This document shows positions 26,539 to 33,961 of a stretch of 64,000 nt of DNA, in pieces (within the stretch, counting starts at the first letter, position 1; every line of letters starts with the position of its first letter). The notes beneath the pieces are model-generated. The model worked only from the letters and a program-made list of their open reading frames with translations. It had not been told where the DNA came from and did no database searches. Made by a program: the position numbers and the translations under genes. Origin of the DNA: Paraburkholderia tuberum STM678 (GTDB lineage Bacteria > Pseudomonadota > Gammaproteobacteria > Burkholderiales > Burkholderiaceae); NCBI RefSeq assembly GCF_902833905.1, contig NZ_CADFGP010000034.1, forward strand, positions 28,027 to 92,026, written 5' to 3'.

Positions 26539-26862
26539 TCAGCACCCCGCAATGATGAATGTGCGGTGGTGCTGCGCGGCCTCGGTAGGTTCCGGCCCCG
26601 CAGTCGTCGTTGCTGCGTCGCGAGCGCATAACGTTCGGGCCTCGACCGCCTGAGTAAAGGCATGCAGCAGCACGAGTCCCGCGTCGAACGGTTCACCGTC
26701 GATCAATGCGACTAAGCAGCGCTGTTGCGTCGCCTCGGGTTGTGCCTGGAGCGCCGCTGCGATGTCGGCGACGGTGATCGAATGGACGACTGCCAGATGT
26801 TCGTCGACGATTTTTTTCGCGGGGTGCGATGCCAGCGGCGCAGAGGGTGGAAGGCGGTGCAT
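26539..26862 (-). CDS. First gene of the leftward early operon, hypothetical
   Basis: 107 residues, Ala-rich and helical (DEHLAVVHSITVADIAAALQ; TQAVEARTLCARDAA). No family recognised. It lies about 25 bases downstream of the predicted leftward promoter start and so would be the first protein made from it. Confidence 0.6.
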   Translation of the reverse strand: MHRLPPSAPLASHPAKKIVDEHLAVVHSITVADIAAALQAQPEATQQRCLVALIDGEPFDAGLVLLHAFTQAVEARTLCARDAATTTAGPEPTEAAQHHRTFIIAGC

Positions 26863-26893
26863 CGTTCATCCATCGGTGGTTGGCGATGGATGA

Positions 26894-26922
26894 AATGTAG
26901 GCCATGCCTAATGACATGTCAA
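26894..26922 (-). promoter_or_regulatory. Leftward early promoter (PL-like)
   Basis: On the minus strand TTGACA (26922-26917), a 17-base spacer and TACATT (26899-26894) form a near-consensus sigma70 promoter. Operator copies lie on the spacer/-10 and on the -35. It drives the recombination operon. Confidence 0.8.
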
Positions 26923-26933
26923 GGCATTGCCTA
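26898..26933. promoter_or_regulatory. Two phage operators at the leftward promoter
   Basis: TAGGC-CAT-GCCTA at 26898-26910 and AAGGC-ATT-GCCTA at 26921-26933, centres 23 bases apart. The same 13-base motif recurs three times between the repressor and Cro-like genes. Confidence 0.8.
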
Positions 26934-26959
26934 ATATTACTTGGATGTTGCCTTCGGAA

Positions 26960-27163
26960 CTAGCCGCCGTTTGAATTGCGCCTTGCTTCACGAACGATGA
27001 TGAGGATTGCCTTCGCAAAATTCTCAGCGGCTTCCAGCGGATCTTTTTCCCAAGGGCCGTGCAAGACGAGTTCCACTTTTCCCGGCGCCATTTCCGTAAG
27101 TGTCGCGCGCGGGAGCGTGGACACATGCGGCGAGCATCCGGGGAAATAATATAAGTCGCCCAC
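26960..27163 (-). CDS. Small phage hypothetical protein
   Basis: 67 residues starting at a GTG with GAGG 6 bases upstream. GDLYYFPGCSPHVSTLPRAT, then a helical segment EAAENFAKAILIIVREA. It lies upstream of the PL-like promoter, in a segment of its own. No family recognised. Confidence 0.5.
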   Translation of the reverse strand: MGDLYYFPGCSPHVSTLPRATLTEMAPGKVELVLHGPWEKDPLEAAENFAKAILIIVREARRNSNGG

Positions 27164-27518
27164 CGCGACCTCTACGCCCTATGCCCGCAGAGCAGTACGG
27201 CCGCAGCCGGGCTGAGCACGCCTTTATCCGCGTCGCATACTGTCGCGAGTGCCCAGCCTTTTGATACATCCAGCATATCGACAACCCTCTTGCTCAGGCC
27301 TTTAAGTCTTCCGCTCAACAGGAACGCGTTGTTGAGTAGTCCATACCGTAGCGGTTCGCGGGTTTCCGCGAAAGGGCCAGGATTTCCGGACGTGGCCGGA
27401 AATCCCGGACACCTCCGCAAACCTAAGCGGGACGGGCTTCAGCAGGCGATCGACAAGCGAAAAGACACAACCCCAAAATTCAGGCACAAAGATTGTTGTC
27501 AGGAATTAAGGGTTAACC
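27164..27518. other. Low-coding region with two strong hairpins
   Basis: About 355 bases between two divergent genes. Hairpins: TTCGCGG-4-CCGCGAA at 27355-27372 and CCAGGATTTCCGG-6-CCGGAAATCCCGG at 27377-27408. A minus-strand frame ending at 27172 (34 residues from ATG 27276, or longer) could be a gene but has no firm start. Confidence 0.5.
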
Positions 27519-28487
27519 ATGAATAACGATCTGTATGACGTCCGCCTGCAGTGGTTTCGCGCACTGGTCGCTGTCGCGGAGGCCGGCAGCATTCGCGCCG
27601 CAGCAGAAAAGCTCGGCATCGCCAAGTCGACGGTCTCCGAAAATGTCCGCCATTTGGAGGCATGCTTTCATATGCAACTGATACAACGGATCGGGAACGG
27701 GATCGTGCTGACCGCCCGTGGCCAGACTCTGCTGAAGCACGCCCGCGCGATCTTGGGGCAGGGGGCGCTTGCGCTCGAGGATCTTCAAACGATGTATGAG
27801 CAACCGCGTGGGAGACTTTCGTTTGCTCTGCCGGCGTGGATGGCGACGGCCTTTCTGGCGGGCACGCTCACGCGACTTCGAGAGCGGCTCCCCGGTACCC
27901 AGTTGGAAATCGCGGAAGGGTATCTTGCGCTCGGGGTTCCCCGCCTGCGCAACGGCAGTGTCGCCGTTCTCGTTTGCCGCGTGCCTCCAGAGGGAGTCGG
28001 AACGGAGTTCGACTTCCGGCCTCTCTTTACCACCAGATCTGGCGTCGTGGCGAGACAGAATCATCCTTGCGCCGACAGGCGGTCACTCGCGGAATTGCGG
28101 AATCAGGAGTGGCTGCTGACCCGAGCGCCGGGGCGCGAGAGCTATTCCGCCAATATCTTCGTGCGGCACGGTTTGCCAGAGCCCGAGGCAATACATTACG
28201 TTCACTCCCTCCCCATTGCGGTGGCGTTGCTGCAGCAGACTGACATGCTCAGCTTATTCTCGTGGCCGGTGATCGAACTGTGCGCAAGGCGCGACGACCT
28301 GTGCGTCATCCCGGTGAGCGACGAAATGGACAAGCAGACGTTTGGCATTGTCACGCTCGCCGGACGTCCACTGGAGCCTGCCGCGTCCTGCTTTATCGAA
28401 TGCCTGATCGACACGATTCGTGACAGCAAAGAAAACGGGGCGCGCGAAACCAGGCGGATGCTCCGACAGGTCGATCTGCTTATCTAG
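27519..28487 (+). CDS. LysR-family transcriptional regulator
   Basis: A 322-residue protein with the N-terminal wHTH (LQWFRALVAVAEAGSIRAAAEKL, GIAKSTVSENVRHLE, RIGNGIVLTARGQTLL) and a complete effector domain. AAGGG precedes the ATG. It is unusual in a phage early region: it lies between the recombination operon and the repressor and has no divergent metabolic partner. It may be cargo (moron) regulating host genes, or a phage regulator. Confidence 0.85.
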   Translation: MNNDLYDVRLQWFRALVAVAEAGSIRAAAEKLGIAKSTVSENVRHLEACFHMQLIQRIGNGIVLTARGQTLLKHARAILGQGALALEDLQTMYEQPRGRLSFALPAWMATAFLAGTLTRLRERLPGTQLEIAEGYLALGVPRLRNGSVAVLVCRVPPEGVGTEFDFRPLFTTRSGVVARQNHPCADRRSLAELRNQEWLLTRAPGRESYSANIFVRHGLPEPEAIHYVHSLPIAVALLQQTDMLSLFSWPVIELCARRDDLCVIPVSDEMDKQTFGIVTLAGRPLEPAASCFIECLIDTIRDSKENGARETRRMLRQVDLLI

Positions 28488-28539
28488 GACTGCGGCGCAA
28501 AGGACACACTGGTTTTGCCCGGTAGCGAGCAGTCCGGAT

Positions 28540-28566
28540 GTGAAAAAGCCCCGCGGAGGCGGGGCT
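28540..28566 (-). terminator. Terminator of the repressor transcript
   Basis: AGCCCCGC, loop GGAG, GCGGGGCT; on the minus strand it is followed by TTTTT. It lies 28 bases past the repressor stop and also separates it from the LysR gene. Confidence 0.88.
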
Positions 28567-28593
28567 AGTAGTATTGCTGCGGAGCGGCATGAA

Positions 28594-29049
28594 TCAGGAT
28601 TTTTTCCGTCGCCCCACCTGTCCTGAATCTGTTTCTCCAGGCTGTTCCTTGTCGTCGATCACGTATCGGCGACCAGTCGATTGCTGAGTGGTCGCCGACC
28701 GGGACTCGCCGACAAGTAACTCGAGTGCTCGTGCGATTCGATCGATTTCCGCATCGGATTTGCCATCTAACACCTTTGCCAAGCGCACGAGACTAGGCGG
28801 CAGGCCGCTGTTTTGCGCAATGTGCCGCTCTTGGTCACCGGTGATCCACCACTCCACCGATTCGCCGAATACCTCAACCAACTTGGGAAGGTGCTTTTTA
28901 GCAATGCGCCCGAAGTTAATCCAGTCATAGACGGATGGCGGCTTAACACCGAACACAGTCGCCACGTCCGCTTCCTTCATGCCGCGTGCCTTCATTTTTT
29001 TGCGGAGGCGATCGCCAATGTGCTCGTCTTTTTTGGGGGCGTCGTTCAT
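28594..29049 (-). CDS. Phage repressor (CI-like, HTH only)
   Basis: A 151-residue protein. The N-terminal HTH (IGDRLRKKMKARGMKEADVA, VFGVKPPSVYDWINFGRI) resembles lambdoid repressors, and a helical/C-terminal oligomerisation region follows. No S24 LexA-type Ser/Lys protease domain is present, so SOS self-cleavage is not expected. It is divergent from a Cro-like gene with operators between them. No ribosome site is seen, so it may be poorly or leaderless-translated. Confidence 0.8.
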   Translation of the reverse strand: MNDAPKKDEHIGDRLRKKMKARGMKEADVATVFGVKPPSVYDWINFGRIAKKHLPKLVEVFGESVEWWITGDQERHIAQNSGLPPSLVRLAKVLDGKSDAEIDRIARALELLVGESRSATTQQSTGRRYVIDDKEQPGETDSGQVGRRKKS

Positions 29050-29057
29050 AACGGCAT

Positions 29058-29113
29058 TAGGCAACGCCGAATCAAATTCGGCAATGCCTTGACTGTTGTG
29101 TAGGCTTTGCCTA
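29058..29113. promoter_or_regulatory. Three phage operators between repressor and Cro-like gene
   Basis: TAGGC-AAC-GCCGA (29058-29070), TCGGC-AAT-GCCTT (29078-29090) and TAGGC-TTT-GCCTA (29101-29113). The right pair has centres 23 bases apart, as at the leftward promoter; the left pair 20. Equivalent in layout to lambda OR1-OR3. Confidence 0.8.
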
Positions 29114-29117
29114 ATAT
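29089..29117 (+). promoter_or_regulatory. Rightward early promoter (PR-like)
   Basis: TTGACT, 17-base spacer, TAATAT. One operator overlaps the -35 and one fills the spacer end and -10. Transcription should start about 29124-29125, at or next to the Cro-like ATG. Confidence 0.82.
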
Positions 29118-29124
29118 GGGTGGC

Positions 29125-29391
29125 ATGGAACATTTCATCCCCATCAAAGAAGCTTGCGACGCGGCACGCGGGTTAACGGCCTTTGCGCGAATGATTGGTG
29201 TCAAACCGCCTACGGCGCATGAGTGGTTGACGCGGCGACGTCCCGTTCCTCCCCGGCGCTGCGCTCGCATTGAGACGCTTTTTGGCATCTCCCGCCAGCG
29301 ATTGCGTCCCGACGACTGGCAGGAAATCTGGCCCGAACTAATCGGCAAGCCTGGCTCGCCGCCCGTTCCAGCTGAGCGGGAGGTGGCGTGA
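29125..29391 (+). CDS. Cro/YdaS-like regulator
   Basis: 88 residues (MEHFIPIKEACDAARG, ARMIGVKPPTAHEWLTRRRP, VPPRRCARIETLFGI). The LTxRxPVPxxxCxxIE pattern is typical of YdaS/Cro-type HTH proteins of lambdoid prophages. The start codon coincides with the predicted transcription start, so its mRNA is probably leaderless. Expected to bind the same operators as the divergent repressor. Confidence 0.78.
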   Translation: MEHFIPIKEACDAARGLTAFARMIGVKPPTAHEWLTRRRPVPPRRCARIETLFGISRQRLRPDDWQEIWPELIGKPGSPPVPAEREVA

Positions 29392-29502
29392 GAAAGCAAC
29401 TCGCGTTCAAACCAGTTCGTGGCCGGCGGTCGCAGCGCGTCTCGGTAATACGTGGACTCGTCTCTGTCCGCACCGCGTGCGTCAAACCGGCGACTCTCTC
29501 GG

Positions 29503-29769
29503 CTATGCACTTCTGGCTTGAGAACCGTCGTCGCCTCGGATCGTATCCCGCGTCAGCTGTAGCGCTGCAATCTGCCGCTCAGCATAAGGGTCCGGTTGCC
29601 CCAAAAGGAACGCCGACGTCTGCTCGCACTGCGATTCGAATTTCGTGGCGATGGCTTGGCGCCTTGCTTCTGGCAATTCGCTCAGCAACGAGTTGGAAAA
29701 GGCGACGAGCGCGGTGACGTGTCCTTCTAGTTCCGCGATCAGCAATTTCAGTTTTTCGATTTCTTTCAC
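29503..29769 (-). CDS. Small coiled-coil protein on the opposite strand
   Basis: 88 residues starting at GTG with AGGAAG upstream. The first 30 residues (KEIEKLKLLIAELEGHVTAL) form a coiled coil. It lies antisense to the rightward early transcript, between the Cro-like and CII-like genes. No family recognised. Confidence 0.55.
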   Translation of the reverse strand: MKEIEKLKLLIAELEGHVTALVAFSNSLLSELPEARRQAIATKFESQCEQTSAFLLGQPDPYAERQIAALQLTRDTIRGDDGSQARSA

Positions 29770-29934
29770 AGGGGCTTCCTTTCATGAAAAGAGTTGACGT
29801 CGATGGCCTGGTAGCCGGCGTGAATTCTGACATGGCTGGAAGCTCCTTCTTTCAATATGCGGTTGACGTTGACCGCATCGTATCGGTGCCGAGCAGCAAG
29901 GGCACTCAACAGTTTTTGCTAGGGGTTGCCAGTC

Positions 29935-30210
29935 ATGGCCAAACCGAATATCGAAAAGGCGCTCCGGGATGTCTTGACTGGCCCGGAGCGCAAGCGTGCG
30001 GCCGAGGTGATTGGCTGGGATGCGTCAGAGGTGAGCCGTTTCCTGAGCGGTCAGCGCGGGGTCTTGATCGGCGAGATCGAGAAGGCGATCGATGTCGCTG
30101 AATATGCGCTCGTCAGCCGGCCCTATCTCGATGCGATTGCCACGCTCTGCAAAGTCGGTGCGGCATGCGAATGCGCGCGCCAGGGCGTCGGTGAGTGCGG
30201 GCTGCGCTGA
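29935..30210 (+). CDS. CII-like transcriptional regulator
   Basis: 91 residues. KALRDVLTGPERKRAAEVIG, WDASEVSRFLSGQRG and GEIEKAIDVAEYAL resemble the CII HTH plus oligomerising helix. Position after the Cro-like gene agrees. ATG at 29935. Probable lysogeny activator. Confidence 0.7.
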   Translation: MAKPNIEKALRDVLTGPERKRAAEVIGWDASEVSRFLSGQRGVLIGEIEKAIDVAEYALVSRPYLDAIATLCKVGAACECARQGVGECGLR

Positions 30211-30211
30211 C

Positions 30212-30415
30212 ATGCGCGAACTGTTCGAGCAGGCAGCTTTTCGGGCTGGATTGAATGCGGCGCGCCGCGGCGTCCCTTTCCATGAAAACCCGCTGAAGCC
30301 GGGGCCGTTGTCGCGCTTCGCAAGGCAATGGGAGCAGGGATGGTCGGTGGTCGTGGAATCGATGTGCGATCAGGAACAACTGCGGCATCCGGGCTTTGTG
30401 CTGGAGGTCGCGTGA
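30212..30415 (+). CDS. Small phage hypothetical protein
   Basis: 67 residues, starting two bases after the CII-like stop. AFRAGLNAARRGVPFHENPL, then SRFARQWEQGWSVVVESM is a pattern seen in small phage proteins beside replication genes. Stop overlaps the next GTG start. Confidence 0.6.
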   Translation: MRELFEQAAFRAGLNAARRGVPFHENPLKPGPLSRFARQWEQGWSVVVESMCDQEQLRHPGFVLEVA

Positions 30416-31170
30416 CCCCCTACCACGGCACTCCCATCACACCGAACACGGCCGCGGTGCGCGCTATCAGCGGCGGCCACGCCTTCGTGTCGTTTGCGTA
30501 TCCGGAGCAACTGGGCCTTGTGCTCGAAGTGTGTCAGTCCTTCGCTGGCGACAACGGTGCCTATCCAGCATGGCGCAGCGGCCGGCCAATTACCGACTGG
30601 AACCGGTATTACGCGTGGGTCGCCGAACTCCATCGTTACCCAACGTGCGACTTCTTCGTGATTCCCGACGTGATCGATGGTGACGAAGCTGAGAACGATG
30701 CGTTGCTTGACGAATGGCCGTGGCGACACCGCGCGCCGTGGATTGGGGCGCCTGTATGGCATTTGCACGAAAGCCTCGAGCGGCTGGAACGCCTCGCGTC
30801 GACCTGGCCACGAGTCTGCCTCGGCAGTTCAGGCCAATTTGCGACGATCGGCACCGACGCGTGGTACACGCGCATGTCCGAGGCAATGAACGTCGTGTGT
30901 GATCGCGACGGCCGGCCTATCTGCAAGTTGCATGGGCTGCGCATGCTCAACCCCGATGTGTTCACACGCTTTCCGTTCGCAAGCGCTGATGCGACAACCA
31001 TCGGGCGCAACATCGGGCTCGACAGCAAATGGAAGGGGACCATCCGTCCGCCGACGAAGGAATCGCGCGCGCAGGTGATGCGCGATCGCATCGAGATTTA
31101 CCAGTCGCCAACGTTTTGGGAGCGCTCAACGGCGCCGATTCAGCAGGCATTTGCATTGGAGGTCGCGTGA
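30412..31170 (+). CDS. Putative DpdA/TGT-like base-exchange protein
   Basis: A 252-residue protein, GTG start overlapping the previous stop (GTGA). I see no certain family, but motif order parallels tRNA-guanine transglycosylases: FAGDNGAYPAW (D47, like the TGT DSGG Asp), VIPDVIDGDEAEN (D86, base recognition), PVWHLHE, VCLGSSGQFATIG (138-146, like the GGLA loop) and PFASADATTIGRN (D193, nucleophile position). Phage DpdA proteins of this fold insert 7-deazaguanines into DNA. Assignment is inference from motifs; no preQ0 biosynthesis genes are nearby, so host preQ0 would be needed. Confidence 0.5.
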   Translation: MTPYHGTPITPNTAAVRAISGGHAFVSFAYPEQLGLVLEVCQSFAGDNGAYPAWRSGRPITDWNRYYAWVAELHRYPTCDFFVIPDVIDGDEAENDALLDEWPWRHRAPWIGAPVWHLHESLERLERLASTWPRVCLGSSGQFATIGTDAWYTRMSEAMNVVCDRDGRPICKLHGLRMLNPDVFTRFPFASADATTIGRNIGLDSKWKGTIRPPTKESRAQVMRDRIEIYQSPTFWERSTAPIQQAFALEVA

Positions 31171-31352
31171 ACGATCGCGACTGGCACATCCGCATGGCGC
31201 GCACGTATCTCGCGGAAGCGGCGCGAGCACGGCACTACGGGCACTGGAGCTGGCACACGACGCTGCTGTTGTGTGCCGCGGGCAGACGCCGGCAGGCCGC
31301 GGCGATACCGACCACGCCGGCGCAACGTGAGTTGTTCGGGGATGTCCGATGA
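31167..31352 (+). CDS. Small phage hypothetical protein
   Basis: 61 residues, GTG start overlapping the previous stop; its stop overlaps the PP-loop gene start (ATGA). MARTYLAEAARARHYGHWSW is a helix. It sits between the DpdA-like and PAPS-reductase-like genes. Confidence 0.6.
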   Translation: MNDRDWHIRMARTYLAEAARARHYGHWSWHTTLLLCAAGRRRQAAAIPTTPAQRELFGDVR

Positions 31353-32347
31353 TCGCGCGCCCGACACTCCACGTCGTCTCGATGTCCGGCGGCAAGGACA
31401 GCACGGCTACCGCGCTCGTCGCAATCGAACTGCACGGCCGGGAGAACTGCCGATTCGTGTTCGCCGACACCGGCAACGAGCACGAATCGACATACGCCTA
31501 CGCGCTGGACTATCTGCCGCGCGCACTCGGTATAACGGTCGACGTGGTGCGAGCCGACTTTGCCGACGAGTTCGCAACGAAGCGCGCGAACCTCGCACGG
31601 ATCGCCGCGGGTGAGCCGGAGTCGGCGGTCTACGGGCGCCGGAAGTTTCAGTATCACTGGACGCGGGAGCTCGCCGCACGCGCGCTGGAAGTACTGCATC
31701 CGACCGGTATTCCGTTTCTCGATCTGTGCATGGTCCGTGGTGGCTTTCCCTCGCGCAAGCGCCAGTTCTGTACCGAATATCTGAAAACCGAACCACTGAC
31801 CGAGTACGCGCTCGCGCGCATCGACGAAGGGCATGCGGTTTGGTCGTGGCAGGGCGTGCGGATAGATGAAAGCGAGTCCCGAAGATCCAGGCTGCAGGGT
31901 ACCGGTGCTTGTGTCCGAGCATTCGAAGTAGTCGGAGGCGGTCTCTCCATCTATCGACCGATTCTGCGTTGGAACGTGGACAACGTCTTCGAAGCTCACG
32001 CGCTGGCCGGTATCGAACCGAATCCGCTGTACTTGCAGGGCATGACACGCGTCGGCTGCATGCCCTGCATCAACTGCTCGAAAGCTGAATTGGCCGCGAT
32101 TGCGCGTCGATTCCCTCATCACGTCGCACGTGTAGCCGAATGGGAGCGAATCGTCTCGCTCGTCTGCCGTCGTGATTCCCCAGTGTCGTTTTTCCACCGA
32201 GGCACGCAGGGCCACGCCGGCCAAGCGACAACGATTCTGGATGTCGTGGAGTGGGCCAAGACGACCCGGGGCGGCCGCCAATACGACTTACTCGCGGACG
32301 CGGCACCGGCGACGGCATGCGCGTCTGCATATGGGCTGTGCGAATGA
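31349..32347 (+). CDS. PAPS reductase-like PP-loop protein
   Basis: A 332-residue ATP-pyrophosphatase-fold protein. PP-loop SMSGGKDSTA at residues 11-20, FADTGNEHEST, RKRQFCTEYLKTEPL, and a Cys cluster GCMPCINCSK in the C-terminal part. Related proteins reduce PAPS or activate sulfur; DndC of DNA phosphorothioation is one branch. The phage versions have no agreed function. Translationally coupled to the DpdA-like genes. Confidence 0.78.
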   Translation: MIARPTLHVVSMSGGKDSTATALVAIELHGRENCRFVFADTGNEHESTYAYALDYLPRALGITVDVVRADFADEFATKRANLARIAAGEPESAVYGRRKFQYHWTRELAARALEVLHPTGIPFLDLCMVRGGFPSRKRQFCTEYLKTEPLTEYALARIDEGHAVWSWQGVRIDESESRRSRLQGTGACVRAFEVVGGGLSIYRPILRWNVDNVFEAHALAGIEPNPLYLQGMTRVGCMPCINCSKAELAAIARRFPHHVARVAEWERIVSLVCRRDSPVSFFHRGTQGHAGQATTILDVVEWAKTTRGGRQYDLLADAAPATACASAYGLCE

Positions 32348-32509
32348 CAGAACTACCAGACCCGCTGACGCCCCCCGATTGCGACCTGCGCTCCGGTATG
32401 GCTTACTATGCCGTTTCCAGTCGGGTAGCCGGTGGCCACCGGCGCGCGGCATGTGCCTGCCGTGCCGCGCACGCTCGACCCCTTTCTTCGGCAGGCGAAA
32501 AGGCATGGC
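32344..32509 (+). pseudogene. Possible remnant of a DUF1376-type phage gene
   Basis: The first 16 residues (MTELPDPLTPPDCDLR) look like the start of DUF1376 primosome-type proteins, but the frame then loses similarity and becomes Ala/Arg-rich, running to 32784 across another gene. I read it as a truncated or recombined gene; the 3' border given is only where the next gene starts. ATG overlaps the PP-loop gene stop. Confidence 0.35.
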
Positions 32510-32710
32510 ATGAAACTGAAAGCGACTTACGAGACAGAGGTCTATACCAGTCAAGGCGGCTATTTGGCAATTCGCCAAACCAACAGTTGCATGGGCGAAG
32601 AACAGACCATTCTGCTGTCGCCGGAGCAGGCGAAGTTGGTTGTGCAGGGAATCAATCAACATCTGAAGGACGAGTCTTGGTGGTGGGGTGTGACCTCCGC
32701 CGAAGAGTAA
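32510..32710 (+). CDS. Small phage hypothetical protein
   Basis: 66 residues beginning MKLKATYETEVYTSQGGYLA, then QAKLVVQGINQHLKDESWWW. AAAGG precedes the ATG. No family recognised. Confidence 0.6.
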   Translation: MKLKATYETEVYTSQGGYLAIRQTNSCMGEEQTILLSPEQAKLVVQGINQHLKDESWWWGVTSAEE

Positions 32711-32784
32711 ACGCCTGTCGACGCGAGGCTGTTGGTCGGGCGCTGCGTAACGGACGCTCGGCTCGGTTCGGATGGGGGCGCTAA

Positions 32785-33747
32785 ATGGCCCGCATCCGCA
32801 CAATCAAACCGGACTTCTGGACTGACGACAAGCTCGTCGAACTAGATTTCGCGACGCGCCTGTTCTTCATCGGCACCTGGAACCACGCCGACGACAACGG
32901 CAATCTGCGCAGGTCTGCCAAGAGCCTGAAGATGAAGGTCTTCCCGGCCGATGCGATCGACTGCGAGCCACTCATTCAATCACTGATTGCTCACGGAATG
33001 CTCATGGAGTACTCCGTGAGCGGCGCGGACTATTTGCACATCCGTTGTTTCGCCAAACATCAGGTCATCAACCGCAAGTCAAAGTCCGCAATTCCGCTTC
33101 CGCCTTGGCTTTCAGAGCAGCCCGATCCTCGACCGCCCGAGGGCACAGGGGGGGATGGCTCACATCGAGAGCACGCGGACTCACGGAATAAGCCGCCAGA
33201 ACATCACGACAATTCACGCAATGCTCACGGAGGACTCAGTGAGGACTCCTTGACGGAAAAGGAAGAGGAAAGGGAAGGGAGTAAACCTAAAGGTTCTAAC
33301 GACGACGGTGGAGACTTGATACGTGGTAGCGCTGTGGATAACTCGACCGCGTCGTCGTCGTTGAGTGCGAAAGAGATCGCCGAATTGCTGAGGCTGTGGG
33401 AGTGCGAGCGCGGCAAGAACCCGCGATTCGCGCCGGACGCACAGCAGATCGTCGAGTGGGCAATGCGCAGCATCACCGCCGAGCAGCTGCGCACCGCTTA
33501 CGACGATGCAGTCGCGCAACGTGACCACGACCGCGACATGACAGCGGTGAACGCTGGTTTCCTCGACCCGTTTGTCGCGAAGGCGCTCGCGCCACCGAAG
33601 CCGAAACCGTTGCGATCGATGACCGACGTCGAGCTCGAGGCGGAGGGGCGAAGGCTCGGCGTGAGCACGCACGGCCTCAAGCTCGACCAGTGCATCGCGA
33701 AGCTCGAGCAGGTGCGTACACAGCAACGGGGAGGGCATGCGGCATGA
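32785..33747 (+). CDS. Phage replication initiation protein (O-like)
   Basis: A 320-residue protein. The N-terminus RIRTIKPDFWTDDKLVELDF, TRLFFIGTWNHADDNGNL is the winged-helix start shared by many phage replisome organisers. A long acidic/polar linker (EKEEEREGSKPKGSNDDGG) joins a helical C-terminal domain. No helicase loader is next to it. Confidence 0.7.
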   Translation: MARIRTIKPDFWTDDKLVELDFATRLFFIGTWNHADDNGNLRRSAKSLKMKVFPADAIDCEPLIQSLIAHGMLMEYSVSGADYLHIRCFAKHQVINRKSKSAIPLPPWLSEQPDPRPPEGTGGDGSHREHADSRNKPPEHHDNSRNAHGGLSEDSLTEKEEEREGSKPKGSNDDGGDLIRGSAVDNSTASSSLSAKEIAELLRLWECERGKNPRFAPDAQQIVEWAMRSITAEQLRTAYDDAVAQRDHDRDMTAVNAGFLDPFVAKALAPPKPKPLRSMTDVELEAEGRRLGVSTHGLKLDQCIAKLEQVRTQQRGGHAA

Positions 33748-33959
33748 AAACCCAAGAGCAAAAATTCTGGATCGTGTGGTGCCCGACTGGCGAGAAGCCA
33801 CCGAGCTTCCGGCACTTGAGCGCTGGCAGCGCCGTCGCGGAAGCCGAGCGGCTCGCGATCTCAAATCCGGGGCGCGAGTTTTTCGTGCTCGGGGCTGAAA
33901 TGTCGTACTGCGCTGTCGCGATGCAGCGTGTCGAGTACTTCGACGGGATTCCGTTCTGA
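33744..33959 (+). CDS. Small phage hypothetical protein
   Basis: 71 residues, ATGA overlap with the replication gene. MKTQEQKFWIVWCPTGEKPP..., ending FDGIPF. No family recognised. Confidence 0.6.
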   Translation: MKTQEQKFWIVWCPTGEKPPSFRHLSAGSAVAEAERLAISNPGREFFVLGAEMSYCAVAMQRVEYFDGIPF

Positions 33960-33961
33960 GC

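Noticed and set aside
28601..29133. Upstream ATG (29133) for the repressor
   Set aside because: It would place the operators and the rightward promoter inside the coding region; the start at 29049 leaves them intergenic.
29784..30101. Plus-strand frame overlapping the CII-like gene
   Set aside because: No ribosome site and low-complexity end; the CII-like frame explains this stretch better.
31349..32347. Naming the PP-loop gene dndC and calling a phosphorothioation system
   Set aside because: No DndA, DndB, DndD or DndE partners are present; only the general PAPS-reductase fold is supported.
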